Source of the DNA: Terriglobia bacterium
Lineage (GTDB): Bacteria; Acidobacteriota; Terriglobia; Terriglobales; Acidobacteriaceae
DNA: 64,000 nt
Direction of reading: 5' to 3'
Assembly (NCBI GenBank): GCA_021324365.1
Contig: JAJPJE010000041.1
Location: forward strand, 1 to 64,000
A program made the translations under genes and the position numbers. Below, piece after piece: positions 27,727 through 37,402 of the stretch (the stretch's first letter is position 1; every line of letters begins with the position of its first letter). Below the pieces are notes generated by a model, which worked only from the letters and a program-made list of their open reading frames with translations, made no database searches and had not been told where the DNA came from.

Positions 27727-30036
27727 TCACCGTCCATGGCCGAATCCACCGCCGCCGGCACGGCTCCCTCCGCCGGAATAATGCGGGGAAGAGCTAGCGG
27801 ATCGGGCATACGAGGGCGCGGAATAGGAGCGTCCGCCGCCATTCGAATGATAGGACGGCGCCGAGTATGAACGGTTGCCGCTGTACGAAGGCGCCGAGTA
27901 CGACCTGCCGGCGTTTCCGTAGGAACGCGGCGGCGCGTTGTAGCTGTAGTTCGGACGGCTATAGTTGGAATTGTTTCCTGCAGAAGCGCGCTGCGAATAA
28001 CCGTATAACCGTCCCGGGTAGTTTCGACCCGAAGAATAGGATCCGGACAAGTAGTTGCTAACCGGAGCAGGCCGAACCGCGCCCGGTGAAGGACGTGGAT
28101 AGCCATAGTTGTTTGCAACCGTTGGACTGCCACCGTAGACCGAAGTGTTGTTATGTTCGCGTGCAGGTCCATTATTTGCTGGCGCACGAGGTGCGGAGTG
28201 TGGCTGCGCCTCGGGAGCCTGGCCGCCATGTCCTTGCGGCGGTCCATAATTCCGCGACGGCTGCGACGGGGGTGCCGAGTAAGTGTGGTTCACTCCACCC
28301 TGGTTCTGCGGGCCTGCGGAGTACGTTCGTGCAGGCTGATTGTTCCCACCAGGATTGCGCACGACCTGCCGCTCTCCGCCGCTTGGCGGATGCGGATACG
28401 GGCGAGCTACGTTCTCGTTGCCCCTTGGGTTTCTCACCGCAGGCGACGGGTTGTTTCCGCGGGAAGCGCCGTAGTTGTAGTTGGTCGGTGGACGCGGAAC
28501 ATTGCGGCCCATGGGCACATTGTCAGCCACGCGCGTGCCCTGGTTCGCCTGAGGTCCGAAGTTGCCGTTCGGTCTGCCCGCAGGATTGTTTGCCACGCGT
28601 GCGTTGTTGAACGGCGACTGCGGTGCCGATGGCGGAGTCATCTTATGCACGGCCTGGCGTCCAAATGCCTGCTGTGGCGGAATTGCCGCCGGCCGTCCGG
28701 CATTTGCTCCCAAAACACTCTCGCGGCTCGGTGAAAATGGTGCTTCACCGACTACATGCGCATTGCGCAAAGAGGCAGTATTCAGGGGTACCGCATTGCG
28801 CGCCACGGATTGCGAACTCACGAAAGCGCGCTGCGGAACGGCGGTGACCGCGTTCGGCATCATGCGATTCGCGTAGTGAATGTTGTTAATCGCAGTCCGA
28901 TTATTGTAGTAGTTGTTAATGACGGTCACATTCGTGATGCGCGTATTGCTGACGTTTACGTTCCGCCAGTAACCCGGTCCGGCGTGGTACCAGGGAACAT
29001 AAGGCTCACCGTAGCCAAGCGGGAACCAACCCACACCACCGCCGAGTCCGATCGAGACCCCCCAGTTCGGTCCCCCTACCCACGCTACCAGCGCCGGTGC
29101 ATAGACGGGTCGAACGTAAACCGGACCTGGACACCATCCCCAAGAGCCGCCGATGTAAGCCCAACGGCCATAGTGGAACGGCGCATAGCCCCAAGGTGCA
29201 TCATCGACCCAAGTCCAACCCCAGGGTGCAACCCAAACCCAGTGTCCGAAGCGATAGGGCGCCCATCCGGGAACAACCACAGTCGGCACCCACACCGGAC
29301 CGTAACCCGGATATGTTCTCCAGGCGCCATATTCATCCAGGTCATCTGCTCCAACGGTTCCGGGGGCTACGTAGCGAGCCGAGATCGCGCTGTCCTGCCG
29401 TTTGCTGCGGACTGCACACCACTGATCGAATCCGGTCGGAGCTGGCGCTTCGTAGACAGTATTCGTCATTGACCGCCCGCCCGAAAAGCTTCCTTGCTGG
29501 CCAGATTTGATCTTCACCGCGGGACCGTCGCCGGTCGCGACGCCTTCGCCGTGCCACACCGTGACCAGCGACACATCATTATTCGAATTGACGTTGAAGC
29601 GATAGTCGCCATTCTTCGTGACCGTAAAGGCGGTGTTGGGGGTATCGATTTCGTAGATTTCGCCAGGGAACATATCGTGCACGTGCAGATTCAAGGTGCC
29701 CTGATCGAGTTCTACCTGGACGGTGTTATCGCTAACATTGCTGAGGGTGACACTGGTTTCGGAATCCATGCGCAACGTGCCAGTTCCAACCTGCACTTCA
29801 GCGCGCGAGTCCTTGTCGGTCCAGATACGATCGGCCGTGGTCATCGGCCGGTTGAGTGTGGCGGCAACCCAGTCGTTTACACCACCGGGTTGGATGGAGA
29901 CTTCGCCACTCATGTAATCGAGGCGCGCTGCGCGTCCCGGAGGATCCTTCTCCTCATCGGCGGATGCGGCGAAAGTGGCAAATAGAGCGAATCCGAGTAC
30001 GACAACCGTGAACCCTAAACGCCTGAGAGCACCCAT
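27727..30036 (-). CDS. FecR-domain secreted protein with long low-complexity tail
   Basis: A 769-residue protein with a signal peptide (MGALRRLGFTVVVLGFALFATFAASA). Residues about 35-185 are a FecR-like beta domain (MSGEVSIQPGGVNDWVAATLNRPM... DSETSVTLSN...). Residues about 215-370 are Trp/Gly/Tyr-rich (WVPTVVVPGWAPYRFGHWVW, YGYAPFHYGRWAYIGGSWGWCPGPVYV), a DUF6600-like region. The last 350 residues are disordered, dominated by Asn, Pro, Gly, Ser, Tyr and Arg, ending in repeated SYSAPSY units. It has no adjacent sigma/anti-sigma gene. Probably a cell-surface protein. Confidence 0.85.
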   Translation of the reverse strand: MGALRRLGFTVVVLGFALFATFAASADEEKDPPGRAARLDYMSGEVSIQPGGVNDWVAATLNRPMTTADRIWTDKDSRAEVQVGTGTLRMDSETSVTLSNVSDNTVQVELDQGTLNLHVHDMFPGEIYEIDTPNTAFTVTKNGDYRFNVNSNNDVSLVTVWHGEGVATGDGPAVKIKSGQQGSFSGGRSMTNTVYEAPAPTGFDQWCAVRSKRQDSAISARYVAPGTVGADDLDEYGAWRTYPGYGPVWVPTVVVPGWAPYRFGHWVWVAPWGWTWVDDAPWGYAPFHYGRWAYIGGSWGWCPGPVYVRPVYAPALVAWVGGPNWGVSIGLGGGVGWFPLGYGEPYVPWYHAGPGYWRNVNVSNTRITNVTVINNYYNNRTAINNIHYANRMMPNAVTAVPQRAFVSSQSVARNAVPLNTASLRNAHVVGEAPFSPSRESVLGANAGRPAAIPPQQAFGRQAVHKMTPPSAPQSPFNNARVANNPAGRPNGNFGPQANQGTRVADNVPMGRNVPRPPTNYNYGASRGNNPSPAVRNPRGNENVARPYPHPPSGGERQVVRNPGGNNQPARTYSAGPQNQGGVNHTYSAPPSQPSRNYGPPQGHGGQAPEAQPHSAPRAPANNGPAREHNNTSVYGGSPTVANNYGYPRPSPGAVRPAPVSNYLSGSYSSGRNYPGRLYGYSQRASAGNNSNYSRPNYSYNAPPRSYGNAGRSYSAPSYSGNRSYSAPSYHSNGGGRSYSAPSYARSASSSPHYSGGGSRAGGGGFGHGR

Positions 30037-30227
30037 GGCCCCCTCCCAAGATTGACCCCAGTGCCTGCTGCACCCTTCCGGGCCGTTCTAGATCTTTCGT
30101 GAGATCAACCTTAACTACATTGCTTAAGAACGCTACCCCCGAGGAGCAGTTGCGGTGACTACTCTGCTACTAGCTGCTTCTGTGCGCCACACGGGATCAG
30201 GCAAGCTATTGAAAATGGTAGCCGTTT

Positions 30228-32141
30228 TCAATCTTCCGCGACAGCCTTGTCTTTGGTTGCCTCGGCACGAAGGTCCAGGTTACGGATAAGCCGGTGCAGG
30301 TAGTTAGGATGCACTCCCAATAATCGTGCTGCCTCTGTCACATTTCCTGAGGCGCGTTCAATAGCCGTAAGAATAAGATCCTTTTTTACCCTGGTAACGC
30401 GGTCATGGTAGTTGATGGTTGAGGTTTCATTGGAAGGCTGTGACTCGAAGACCGCTTCGGGAAGATCCTCGGGAAGGATCCACTCGGTAGTTCCCAGCAC
30501 AATAGCGCGTTCGATCGCGTTTTGCAGTTCGCGAACGTTTCCAGGCCAGGAGTAGTGGGCAATATATTCGCGCGCTTCCCGCGAAAGTCCGCGGACATGC
30601 CGTTTGCATTTTTGACTGAACACACGACAAAAATGGTCGGCAAGAAGGACGGCGTCGTCTGGACGATCGCGTAAAGGCGGCATGGTAATGGAGACTACGT
30701 TGAGGCGATAGAACAAGTCCTGGCGAAACTTTCCGGCTTTCACCGTTTCGGCAAGATCACGATTCGTGGCGGCGACCAGACGAACGTCTATTTTGAGAGG
30801 CGAATTTCCACCGACACGCATCAGTTCGCGTTCCTGCAGTACTCGCAACAGCTTCGCCTGGAGGCTGAGAGCAAGCTCGGAGACTTCATCGAGAAAGGCT
30901 GTGCCGCCATTTGCGGTCTCCAACAAACCTTTCTTCTGTGAGAGCGCACCGGTGAAAGAGCCTTTCTCATGACCGAATAACTCGCTCTCCAACAGTGTCT
31001 CTGTCACTGCGGCGCAGTTGATGGCGACAAACGGCCTTCCGGATCGAGGGCTGTTTTCGTGAATCGCGCGCGCCGCAAGCTCTTTACCCGTTCCGCTCTC
31101 GCCTTGCAGCAGCACGGTGGATTCTGTCGGCGCGACCTTAGCGATGGCCTTATAGACCTGCAGCATGCGAGGATTCTCGCCAATTAGGTTATGACTGATT
31201 TTCAACTCATCTCGGAGTCGTCGATTCTCACCTTCAAGGTTTTCAATATGACGGACGTTCTGCAACGCCAACGTGCAAATGCCTGCGATCGCGGCGAGCA
31301 GTTCCAGGTGATTTTGATCAAAGGTGATTGCCGGACGAACCGTGTCGAGATAAATGATGCCGAGTACCGCGTCGCCGACGAGGAGGGGAACAGCAACGAC
31401 GGAAACGACGTTGGTGCTCTTCAGGCTCGAAGCCCCACGCAGATTTTTATCGAGAGCAATGTTGCTGGCGATCATCGGCTTGCGCGAGCACATCACCTGC
31501 TCGAGCACGGTGCTGCTCACCACCACCGGTTCAGCGGGACCTGCATAGCGATTCCACGCCACCGTGCTGAAATCATCACCCGGCTTGGAGCAGAGCAGAA
31601 AGGCTCCGCGATCCGCCGGCAGCACATCGAAGATCATGCCCAACAATTGCCACTGCAATGATTCGAGACTATGGATCGAGCTGATGTGTGTCGCGATGGT
31701 GATCAGAGTCGAAAGATCGCGTTCGGTACGGTCCAGCCTGGAACGAACTTCTGCGTCCGTCTGAATTCTCAGCTCAGGAAGTTCCCGAAGCTGGACTTGC
31801 GACGTCGGAACGCTGAGTTCTGTTTCGGATTCCGGCCGATTGGAATTATGGATCAAGAACTGAAAGACGCAGGAGCCCACAAAGATCTGATCGCCATGTT
31901 CGAGTTGCTTTTCAGCGATGGCATTGCCATTTACACGGGTACGATTGTGACTTCCTAAATCAGTAATAAAGTAGGCGCCACCTTTATGTTCTACGCGGCA
32001 ATGCGTACGTGAGACGTTGTGTTCTTCAAGCGCGACAGAGTTGCTTGGATCGCGACCAATCGTGATCGGCAGGTCGCCGACCTCGACCGTCTTTCCCCAG
32101 GCGGAGCCAGAGATTCCCAGCAATTTCGCACTCTGCGCCAT
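30228..32141 (-). CDS. FHA-GAF sigma54-dependent transcription activator
   Basis: About 637 residues from the ATG at 32141 (an in-frame GTG at 32156 adds five). An FHA domain ([25 protein letters not shown]... [11 protein letters not shown]) comes first, then GAF (residues about 140-310), then the AAA+ domain with GESGTGKE, the sigma54-contact loop [13 protein letters not shown], and [18 protein letters not shown]-terminal Fis-type HTH follows ([23 protein letters not shown]). The sigma54 loop reads GSFTGA in place of the usual GAFTGA. The FHA domain implies control by phospho-Thr binding. There is no receiver domain and no adjacent kinase. Confidence 0.93.
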   Translation of the reverse strand: MAQSAKLLGISGSAWGKTVEVGDLPITIGRDPSNSVALEEHNVSRTHCRVEHKGGAYFITDLGSHNRTRVNGNAIAEKQLEHGDQIFVGSCVFQFLIHNSNRPESETELSVPTSQVQLRELPELRIQTDAEVRSRLDRTERDLSTLITIATHISSIHSLESLQWQLLGMIFDVLPADRGAFLLCSKPGDDFSTVAWNRYAGPAEPVVVSSTVLEQVMCSRKPMIASNIALDKNLRGASSLKSTNVVSVVAVPLLVGDAVLGIIYLDTVRPAITFDQNHLELLAAIAGICTLALQNVRHIENLEGENRRLRDELKISHNLIGENPRMLQVYKAIAKVAPTESTVLLQGESGTGKELAARAIHENSPRSGRPFVAINCAAVTETLLESELFGHEKGSFTGALSQKKGLLETANGGTAFLDEVSELALSLQAKLLRVLQERELMRVGGNSPLKIDVRLVAATNRDLAETVKAGKFRQDLFYRLNVVSITMPPLRDRPDDAVLLADHFCRVFSQKCKRHVRGLSREAREYIAHYSWPGNVRELQNAIERAIVLGTTEWILPEDLPEAVFESQPSNETSTINYHDRVTRVKKDLILTAIERASGNVTEAARLLGVHPNYLHRLIRNLDLRAEATKDKAVAED

Positions 32142-32486
32142 GGCATTTTTCTGCACGCTAACTGTACACCGAGGAGAAGTGCTTCACCGAGAAATGAAAG
32201 CACAGTGCTTGCTGTGTCTGCACTATCCGTTTGGATATGCACTCAATCCATAAAGATAGTGTTCCGACGCCATATGTGCGTTTCATTTCAGGACGAAGTT
32301 AAACAAGGCACCTCGTTTCAATGGAATGCATTTTCGGGATTGATTGGCGAACGCAGCTTTGAAAGTGGCAAGCACGTTGCATCGATCAAAGGCGGTTAGG
32401 GCACGAAGACGAAAACCGGGAGTACGGCGCCAAAGGCGAAAGCCGCACTTGCAACGGCAGATCGAAGTTGCCCAGAGGAGGACGTT
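32142..32486. other. divergent intergenic region
   Basis: This 345-bp gap lies between the divergently transcribed sigma54 activator and the small secreted protein at 32487. It should hold both promoters. I see no convincing -24/-12 sigma54 site, no strong hairpin and no open frame with coding character. Confidence 0.5.
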
Positions 32487-32900
32487 ATGAAACGTACAAT
32501 CACGACTGTGACCGCTGCCTTTGCCTTGGTCGTAACGCTTGGCCTTGCAACGGCGTATGCGCAATCCGAAGCGAATTTGCGCGCCGATGTGCCATTCAAC
32601 TTTACGGTTGCGAAGGGCACGCTTCCCGCAGGAGAGTGCAGAGTCGCAGTCATCACAAATGTTGCCAGAGTTATATGCGGGGACGAGCAGTCGGCCATCG
32701 TTGGGGCCCCTGCTCAGATAGAGCCAGGAACTCCAAAACTGGTTTTCCACAAGTATGGCGATCGTTATTTCCTGTCGGAAGTCTGGACGTCATCGAAGAG
32801 GCTGACGTTGGCAACTTCGGGTGCTGAAAAGGAAATGATGGCGAATGCGGGCGACCGCGGATTCGATACACTCGCGGTGTTGTTGCACACCCTGCCGTAG
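32487..32900 (+). CDS. small secreted acidobacterial hypothetical protein
   Basis: A 137-residue protein with a strong AGAGGAGG site and a clear signal peptide (MKRTITTVTAAFALVVTLGLATAYA). The mature part begins with NLRADVPFNFTVAKGTLPAGEC, a pattern that recurs in many short acidobacterial secreted proteins. There are two cysteines (GECRV and RVICGDE) that could form a disulfide. A strong terminator follows. Function unknown. Confidence 0.8.
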   Translation: MKRTITTVTAAFALVVTLGLATAYAQSEANLRADVPFNFTVAKGTLPAGECRVAVITNVARVICGDEQSAIVGAPAQIEPGTPKLVFHKYGDRYFLSEVWTSSKRLTLATSGAEKEMMANAGDRGFDTLAVLLHTLP

Positions 32901-32922
32901 CGCTCCGTGCTGGCAAGTTACG

Positions 32923-32958
32923 AGAGGCCCGATCGAGTCGCGGGCCTCTTGGTTTTTT
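32923..32958 (+). terminator. intrinsic terminator
   Basis: AGAGGCCCG at 32923-32931 pairs with CGGGCCTCT at 32941-32949 and is followed by TTGGTTTTTT. It lies 22 bp after the secreted-protein stop and 6 bp before the end of the convergent isochorismatase gene. Confidence 0.88.
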
Positions 32959-32963
32959 GGGCG

Positions 32964-33569
32964 TCAGCTCTTCAGGTAGGGGAGCATCTGCTTGAATGCC
33001 GCTGTTCCCGACGCTTGGAGTAATTCGTAAATCATCATTTCTGTCGATGAGATTACCGCGCCTGCCTGTTCCATCCGCCGCAGACCAATCTTCCAGTTTG
33101 CTTCGGTTCGCGATCCGACCGCATCAGCAGCAACATGGACTAGGTAGCCGCGATTCAAAGCACCTAACGTGGTCTGCAATACGCAGATGTGCGTTTCCAT
33201 TCCGCAGAGCAAAAGAGTGTTGCGACTGCCCGAGAGAGATTTCGTCGCTGCACAATAATCATCGTTCCCGAAGCAGCCAAACTCAAGCTTATCTACCGCT
33301 CGCACGCCAGGCAGAAGGGAAGCGATCTCAGGAACGGTGGGCCCCAGTCCTTTCACGTATTGTGTCGACAACAAAACGGGTAGTTGCAGAATCTCCGCCA
33401 GGCGAATTAGCAACTGAGCGTTGCGAACAAGTGTTTCTTTATTAAAGATGGCGGGAAGGAGCTTTTCCTGAATATCGATAACCAGCAAAGCGCATTCTTC
33501 CGTGCGCAGCGGCCGGCGTGCGATTTCGGCAAAGCTGGAAGTGTCCGTTTGATTCACTGTGACTTGCAT
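32964..33569 (-). CDS. isochorismatase-family cysteine hydrolase
   Basis: A 201-residue protein with the family triad visible: D32 in ALLVIDIQEKLLP, K94 in AVDKLEFGCFG, and C129 in LLCGMETHICV. The closest pattern is the YcaC/nicotinamidase-like group of cysteine hydrolases, not true isochorismatase. Cytoplasmic, with no signal. It ends facing the secreted-protein gene and has no clear operon partner. Substrate unknown. Confidence 0.88.
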   Translation of the reverse strand: MQVTVNQTDTSSFAEIARRPLRTEECALLVIDIQEKLLPAIFNKETLVRNAQLLIRLAEILQLPVLLSTQYVKGLGPTVPEIASLLPGVRAVDKLEFGCFGNDDYCAATKSLSGSRNTLLLCGMETHICVLQTTLGALNRGYLVHVAADAVGSRTEANWKIGLRRMEQAGAVISSTEMMIYELLQASGTAAFKQMLPYLKS

Positions 33570-33634
33570 AGGAGTCCCTCGGCATACCTATTCTACGATT
33601 GGGGCAATGATGCAAGAGGAAAGGAAATTTCACG

Positions 33635-34107
33635 ATGAATCCTTTGGCAGATCTCTACCGCCGCGATCTTTCAAGGCTCATTCAACAGATTGAGGCTCTC
33701 CGAAGCGACGAGATGCTGTGGCGGAGCTTCCTGGAATCCCGAATCCCGCAGGCAATCTTCTACTGCACCTCGAAGGCAATCTTCGAGAATATATCGGCCG
33801 CCAACTCGGCCACGTATCTTACGGACGGAATCGTCCGCAAGAATTCAAGGCGAACAATATTTCAATACAAGAGCTTCTGCGGGGGGTTACAGAGCTAAAG
33901 GCTCTGATTCCATCAATCATTGAATCGCTTTCTCAGGAGGCAATGGAGAGCGAGTACCCGGAGATTGTTCTTGGAAAGGCCCTCTCGACGCATGCGTTCT
34001 TGATTTCTCGATACGGGCATCTCAATTGGCATCTGGGACAGCTAGACTACCTGCGACGCATACTAGCTGGAGAGGGAGCGGGAGCTATAGTACCCGTCCA
34101 ACTCTAA
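33635..34107 (+). pseudogene. DinB/DUF1572 family gene with a single-base frameshift
   Basis: Two overlapping frames form one interrupted gene. The first, from the ATG at 33635 (AGAGGAAAGGAAA upstream), reads MNPLADLYRRDLSRLIQQIE... DEMLWR. The family sequence continues in another frame as ELPGIPNPAGNLLLHLEGNLREYIGRQLG... to the stop at 34107. Adding one G near 33722-33724 restores WRELPGIPNPAGNL, the conserved DUF1572 motif. As given, translation in the first frame would end at 33898. It may be a recent mutation or a sequencing error. The fold is DinB-like, probably metal binding, with unknown role. Confidence 0.8.
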
Positions 34108-34133
34108 CGGTTGGGTCTCATCTTCAACCTACT

Positions 34134-34919
34134 TCAAATCTCTACCTCGCCTTCCATGTAGAACACACATTCTCCTTGCAGTTCAATGCGGTCGCCAACA
34201 AGACGGCAAATGATTTCACCTCCGCGTTTCGACGCCTGAAACGCGCGAAACTCCTGCTTGTTCAGGCGCTTTGCCCAGAATGGCGCCAGCATGCAGTGAG
34301 CGGCGCCCGTTACCGGGTCCTCAGGGATTCCCTTCGCTGGAGCGAAATAGCGACTGATGAAGTCATACTCCCCGTGACCTGCGGTAGTCACAATGACACC
34401 CGGCCTGCCAACGCGAGCGAGAGCCACCATGTTCGGAGCGAGTTCTCGTAACTGTCTTTCGCTTTCGAGCAGAGCCAAATAGTTGAACTCGTTAGATTGC
34501 ACCTCGACTGGCACGGTGCCCAATGCGTGAATTAGTTCGGGCGGCGTCGGAATGCCCTCGGAGTGCCGAACCGGAAAATCCATCACGTAACCTATCTTCT
34601 GACGGAGCACCGTGAGCGGGCCGCTTGCCGAGTGAAAGACCACACGAGTCCGGCCTGGCTCCAGACGCTCCATGACCACGGCCGCGCTGGCGAGAGTTGC
34701 ATGTCCGCAGAGCGGGACCTCGACTGCCGGCGTAAACCAGCGCAACCGGTAGTCGCCATTTTCTGGTACCAGAAAAGCCGTCTCGGCCAGGTTGTTTTCC
34801 GCTGCGATGGCTTGCAAAATTTCGTCGGCGAAGAAAATCTTCAACGGAATAACCGCCGCCGGATTGCCGCCAAATCGACGTCGGGTGAAAGCATCTACCT
34901 GAAATATGGGCGTGGGCAT
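34134..34919 (-). CDS. PhzF-family isomerase
   Basis: A protein of about 261 residues of the PhzF/epimerase fold. From the ATG at 34919 it begins MPTPIFQVDAFTRRRFGGNPAAV, the family N-terminal signature. The catalytic Glu46 lies in NNLAETAFL, GHATLASA is typical, and the C-terminal half has the DPVTGAAHC motif. An in-frame extension to 34988 exists but lacks family similarity. Members isomerise or epimerise small substrates; the specific one is unknown. No phenazine genes are nearby. Confidence 0.88.
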   Translation of the reverse strand: MPTPIFQVDAFTRRRFGGNPAAVIPLKIFFADEILQAIAAENNLAETAFLVPENGDYRLRWFTPAVEVPLCGHATLASAAVVMERLEPGRTRVVFHSASGPLTVLRQKIGYVMDFPVRHSEGIPTPPELIHALGTVPVEVQSNEFNYLALLESERQLRELAPNMVALARVGRPGVIVTTAGHGEYDFISRYFAPAKGIPEDPVTGAAHCMLAPFWAKRLNKQEFRAFQASKRGGEIICRLVGDRIELQGECVFYMEGEVEI

Positions 34920-35135
34920 GACTAGCTCTGTCGTATTCGTGACTACGATTAACGCACACCAACCCGAATAGCGTCGAGCGTCCATCAAAACTTGAAGCTC
35001 GTACTAATCGACACAAATCATGTATCACTGTCAGGCAGATCAGTGATGGATGTTCGCTCACTCCGGTTGACCCGCTTTTCCGCAGCACATACAATCGAAC
35101 ACAGGTAATCGTTTCTAACCGCGGTTCTCGCGTGC

Positions 35136-35209
35136 TGCCCCCTCGTTCAACGGCAGGACAGCTGACTCTGGATCAGCATATCGGGGTTCGAATCCCTGGG
35201 GGGCAGCCA
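35136..35209 (+). tRNA. tRNA-Gln(CTG)
   Basis: 74 nt with encoded CCA. Acceptor TGCCCCC/GGGGGCA with discriminator G; D stem GTTC/GGAC; anticodon stem GCTGA/TCAGC around CTCTGGA, anticodon CTG (reads CAG); T-arm CGGGG-TTCGAAT-CCCTG. The U1-A72 start and G73 are typical of tRNA-Gln. It lies just upstream of the PEP carboxykinase gene. Confidence 0.96.
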
Positions 35210-35293
35210 AAATTTGCACCCCGGTTCTAGAAGACCACCATTCGGTTTCCTGTGGGCATCTTCTCGCTTGGCCGTCCTTAAAGAAGGAGGAAC

Positions 35294-37123
35294 ATGTCAG
35301 CCACTGTTGCCAGCACCCATACCACCCCACTCAGCAAGAATAAGCACCTCCTCCGTTGGGTAGAGAAGATGGCCGAGCTCACGCAGCCCGACCACATCCA
35401 TTGGGTCGATGGTTCGGAAGAAGAAAACGAGCTTCTCTGCGATGAGCTAGTGAAGAAGGGTACTTTCATTCGCCTGAATGAAGAGCTCTGGCCGAACTGC
35501 TATTACGCGCGTTCGGATGAAAGCGATGTCGCGCGAGTTGAAGACCGCACTTTTATTTGTTCGCTGTCGAAAGACGCCGCTGGCCCCACCAACAACTGGG
35601 AAGATCCGTATGTCATGCGCCGCCGCTTAAAGGGCTTGTTTAACGGGTGCATGCGGGGTCGCACCATGTATGTGTTGCCCTTCAGCATGGGCCCGATCGA
35701 TTCGCCAATGTCGCAGATCGGAGTCGAGCTGACCGATTCCGCTTATGTGGTCGTCAACATGCGAATCATGGCGCGCATTGGCCTGGACGTCTTCAAAATT
35801 ATCGATCAGGACATCAAGCGCGTCGTCCCATGCATGCACAGCGTAGGAGTGCCGCTGGCGCGCGGCCAGAAAGATGTGCGGTGGCCGTGCAACAAAGAGA
35901 AATACATCGTGCATTTCCCGGAAACGCGCGAAATCTGGTCCTTCGGCTCCGGTTACGGAGGAAATGCACTGCTCGGCAAAAAGTGCTTCGCGTTGCGGAT
36001 TGCTTCCACCATCGCGCGTGACGAAGGCTGGATGGCGGAACACATGCTGATCCTGGGAGTGGAAGACCCGAAGGGCGAGAAGACGTATGTTGCCGCTGCC
36101 TTCCCGAGCGCCTGCGGGAAAACGAATTTCGCAATGATGATTCCGCCGAGAGGATTCGAGGGGTGGAAAGTCACTTGTGTTGGGGACGACATTGCCTGGA
36201 TCAAGCCCGACGCGAATGGGCAACTGCGTGCGATCAATCCTGAGGCTGGCTTCTTCGGAGTTGCGCCGGGCACGTCGGCTAAAACGAATCCCAACGCAAT
36301 GGCCACGCTGGCGCGTAATTCTATTTTTACTAACGTCGCGCTCACTCCCGAGGGCGGAGTGTGGTGGGAAGGGATGAGCGACGACCCACCGGCAGAGTGT
36401 CTCGACTGGCGAGGCAACAAGTGGACTCCGCAGATCGCAAAAGAAACTGGCGCAAAGGCGGCACACCCCAATGCGCGCTTCACCTCGCCGGCATCGCAAT
36501 GCCCGGTGATTGATCCTGACTGGGAGAATCCCAACGGTGTACCGATCAGCGCCATTATCTTCGGAGGCCGTCGTGCGCGTACCATTCCGCTCGTCTATCA
36601 GGCATTCAATTGGAGCGGCGGCGTCTACATCGGCGCGACCATGGGATCGGAAATGACGGCAGCGGCAGCCGGCACAGTCGGCAAAGTTCGCCGCGATCCG
36701 ATGGCGATGCTCCCGTTCTGCGGATATCACATGGGCGACTATTTCCGTCACTGGATCAAGATGCAGCGGTCGCTCACGATTACGCCGCGCATCTTTCATG
36801 TGAACTGGTTCCGCAAAGGCGAGGATGGAAAATTCCTATGGCCCGGCTACAGCGAGAACATGCGCGTACTGAAATGGATTGTTGACCGTGTGCACGGACA
36901 TGCGCGCGCCAACGAAACTCCGATCGGTTGGACACCGAAATACGACGACATCCAGTGGAAGGGCCTCGATTTTCCGCGCGAGAAGTTCGAAGAACTTCAG
37001 AAAGTAGATCGCGGCGCATGGAAGAGCGAAGTCATGGATCATGAAGAACTCTTTATTGAACTCCATGACCATCTGCCGCCAGAAATGATCTACGAGCGCG
37101 AGTTGTTGATCTGCCGCTTGTAA
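35294..37123 (+). CDS. pckG: phosphoenolpyruvate carboxykinase (GTP)
   Basis: A 609-residue enzyme of standard length for the GTP-dependent family, with AAGAAGGAGG directly before the ATG. Signatures: [15 protein letters not shown] near the N-terminus, [28 protein letters not shown], the kinase-1a P-loop [13 protein letters not shown] with catalytic Cys, and [21 protein letters not shown]. It converts oxaloacetate to PEP at the expense of GTP, the entry step of gluconeogenesis. It is monocistronic by position, following tRNA-Gln. Confidence 0.97.
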   Translation: MSATVASTHTTPLSKNKHLLRWVEKMAELTQPDHIHWVDGSEEENELLCDELVKKGTFIRLNEELWPNCYYARSDESDVARVEDRTFICSLSKDAAGPTNNWEDPYVMRRRLKGLFNGCMRGRTMYVLPFSMGPIDSPMSQIGVELTDSAYVVVNMRIMARIGLDVFKIIDQDIKRVVPCMHSVGVPLARGQKDVRWPCNKEKYIVHFPETREIWSFGSGYGGNALLGKKCFALRIASTIARDEGWMAEHMLILGVEDPKGEKTYVAAAFPSACGKTNFAMMIPPRGFEGWKVTCVGDDIAWIKPDANGQLRAINPEAGFFGVAPGTSAKTNPNAMATLARNSIFTNVALTPEGGVWWEGMSDDPPAECLDWRGNKWTPQIAKETGAKAAHPNARFTSPASQCPVIDPDWENPNGVPISAIIFGGRRARTIPLVYQAFNWSGGVYIGATMGSEMTAAAAGTVGKVRRDPMAMLPFCGYHMGDYFRHWIKMQRSLTITPRIFHVNWFRKGEDGKFLWPGYSENMRVLKWIVDRVHGHARANETPIGWTPKYDDIQWKGLDFPREKFEELQKVDRGAWKSEVMDHEELFIELHDHLPPEMIYERELLICRL

Positions 37124-37402
37124 GAGAGTACTCAGTAGCCAGGAGGCGGTGACCGACTGTGAAGGCCACCGCAACTGCCAACTTACTACTGCCTACTTGC
37201 AACTGCTACTAACTACTAACTACTGATTTGACCACTGCCCTTGGCCATGTCCCGAAGTAAGTAACCGCTGTCCATGGTTACGACTGGTGTGCCTGTCACA
37301 AAAATTCAATCCAGCTACTCACAACTTTTCGAAAGTCGATGGTTTTTATAGCGATGGGTCCCCAAAACAAAAAACAAACAGATTGCAAATCAGTGAGGAA
37401 AT

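Noticed and set aside
32139-32155. TGGCATTTTTCTGCA near the start of the sigma54 activator as a -24/-12 promoter
   Set aside because: Spacing between GG and GC is one base short, and it lies across the gene's own start codon.
33718-33724. Programmed -1 frameshift in the DUF1572 gene
   Set aside because: No slippery heptamer or downstream structure was seen. A base deletion is simpler.
37203-37225. Tandem CTACTAA-like repeats upstream of the DUF4382 gene as a possible CRISPR or regulatory array
   Set aside because: Only two to three short imperfect copies, with no spacers.
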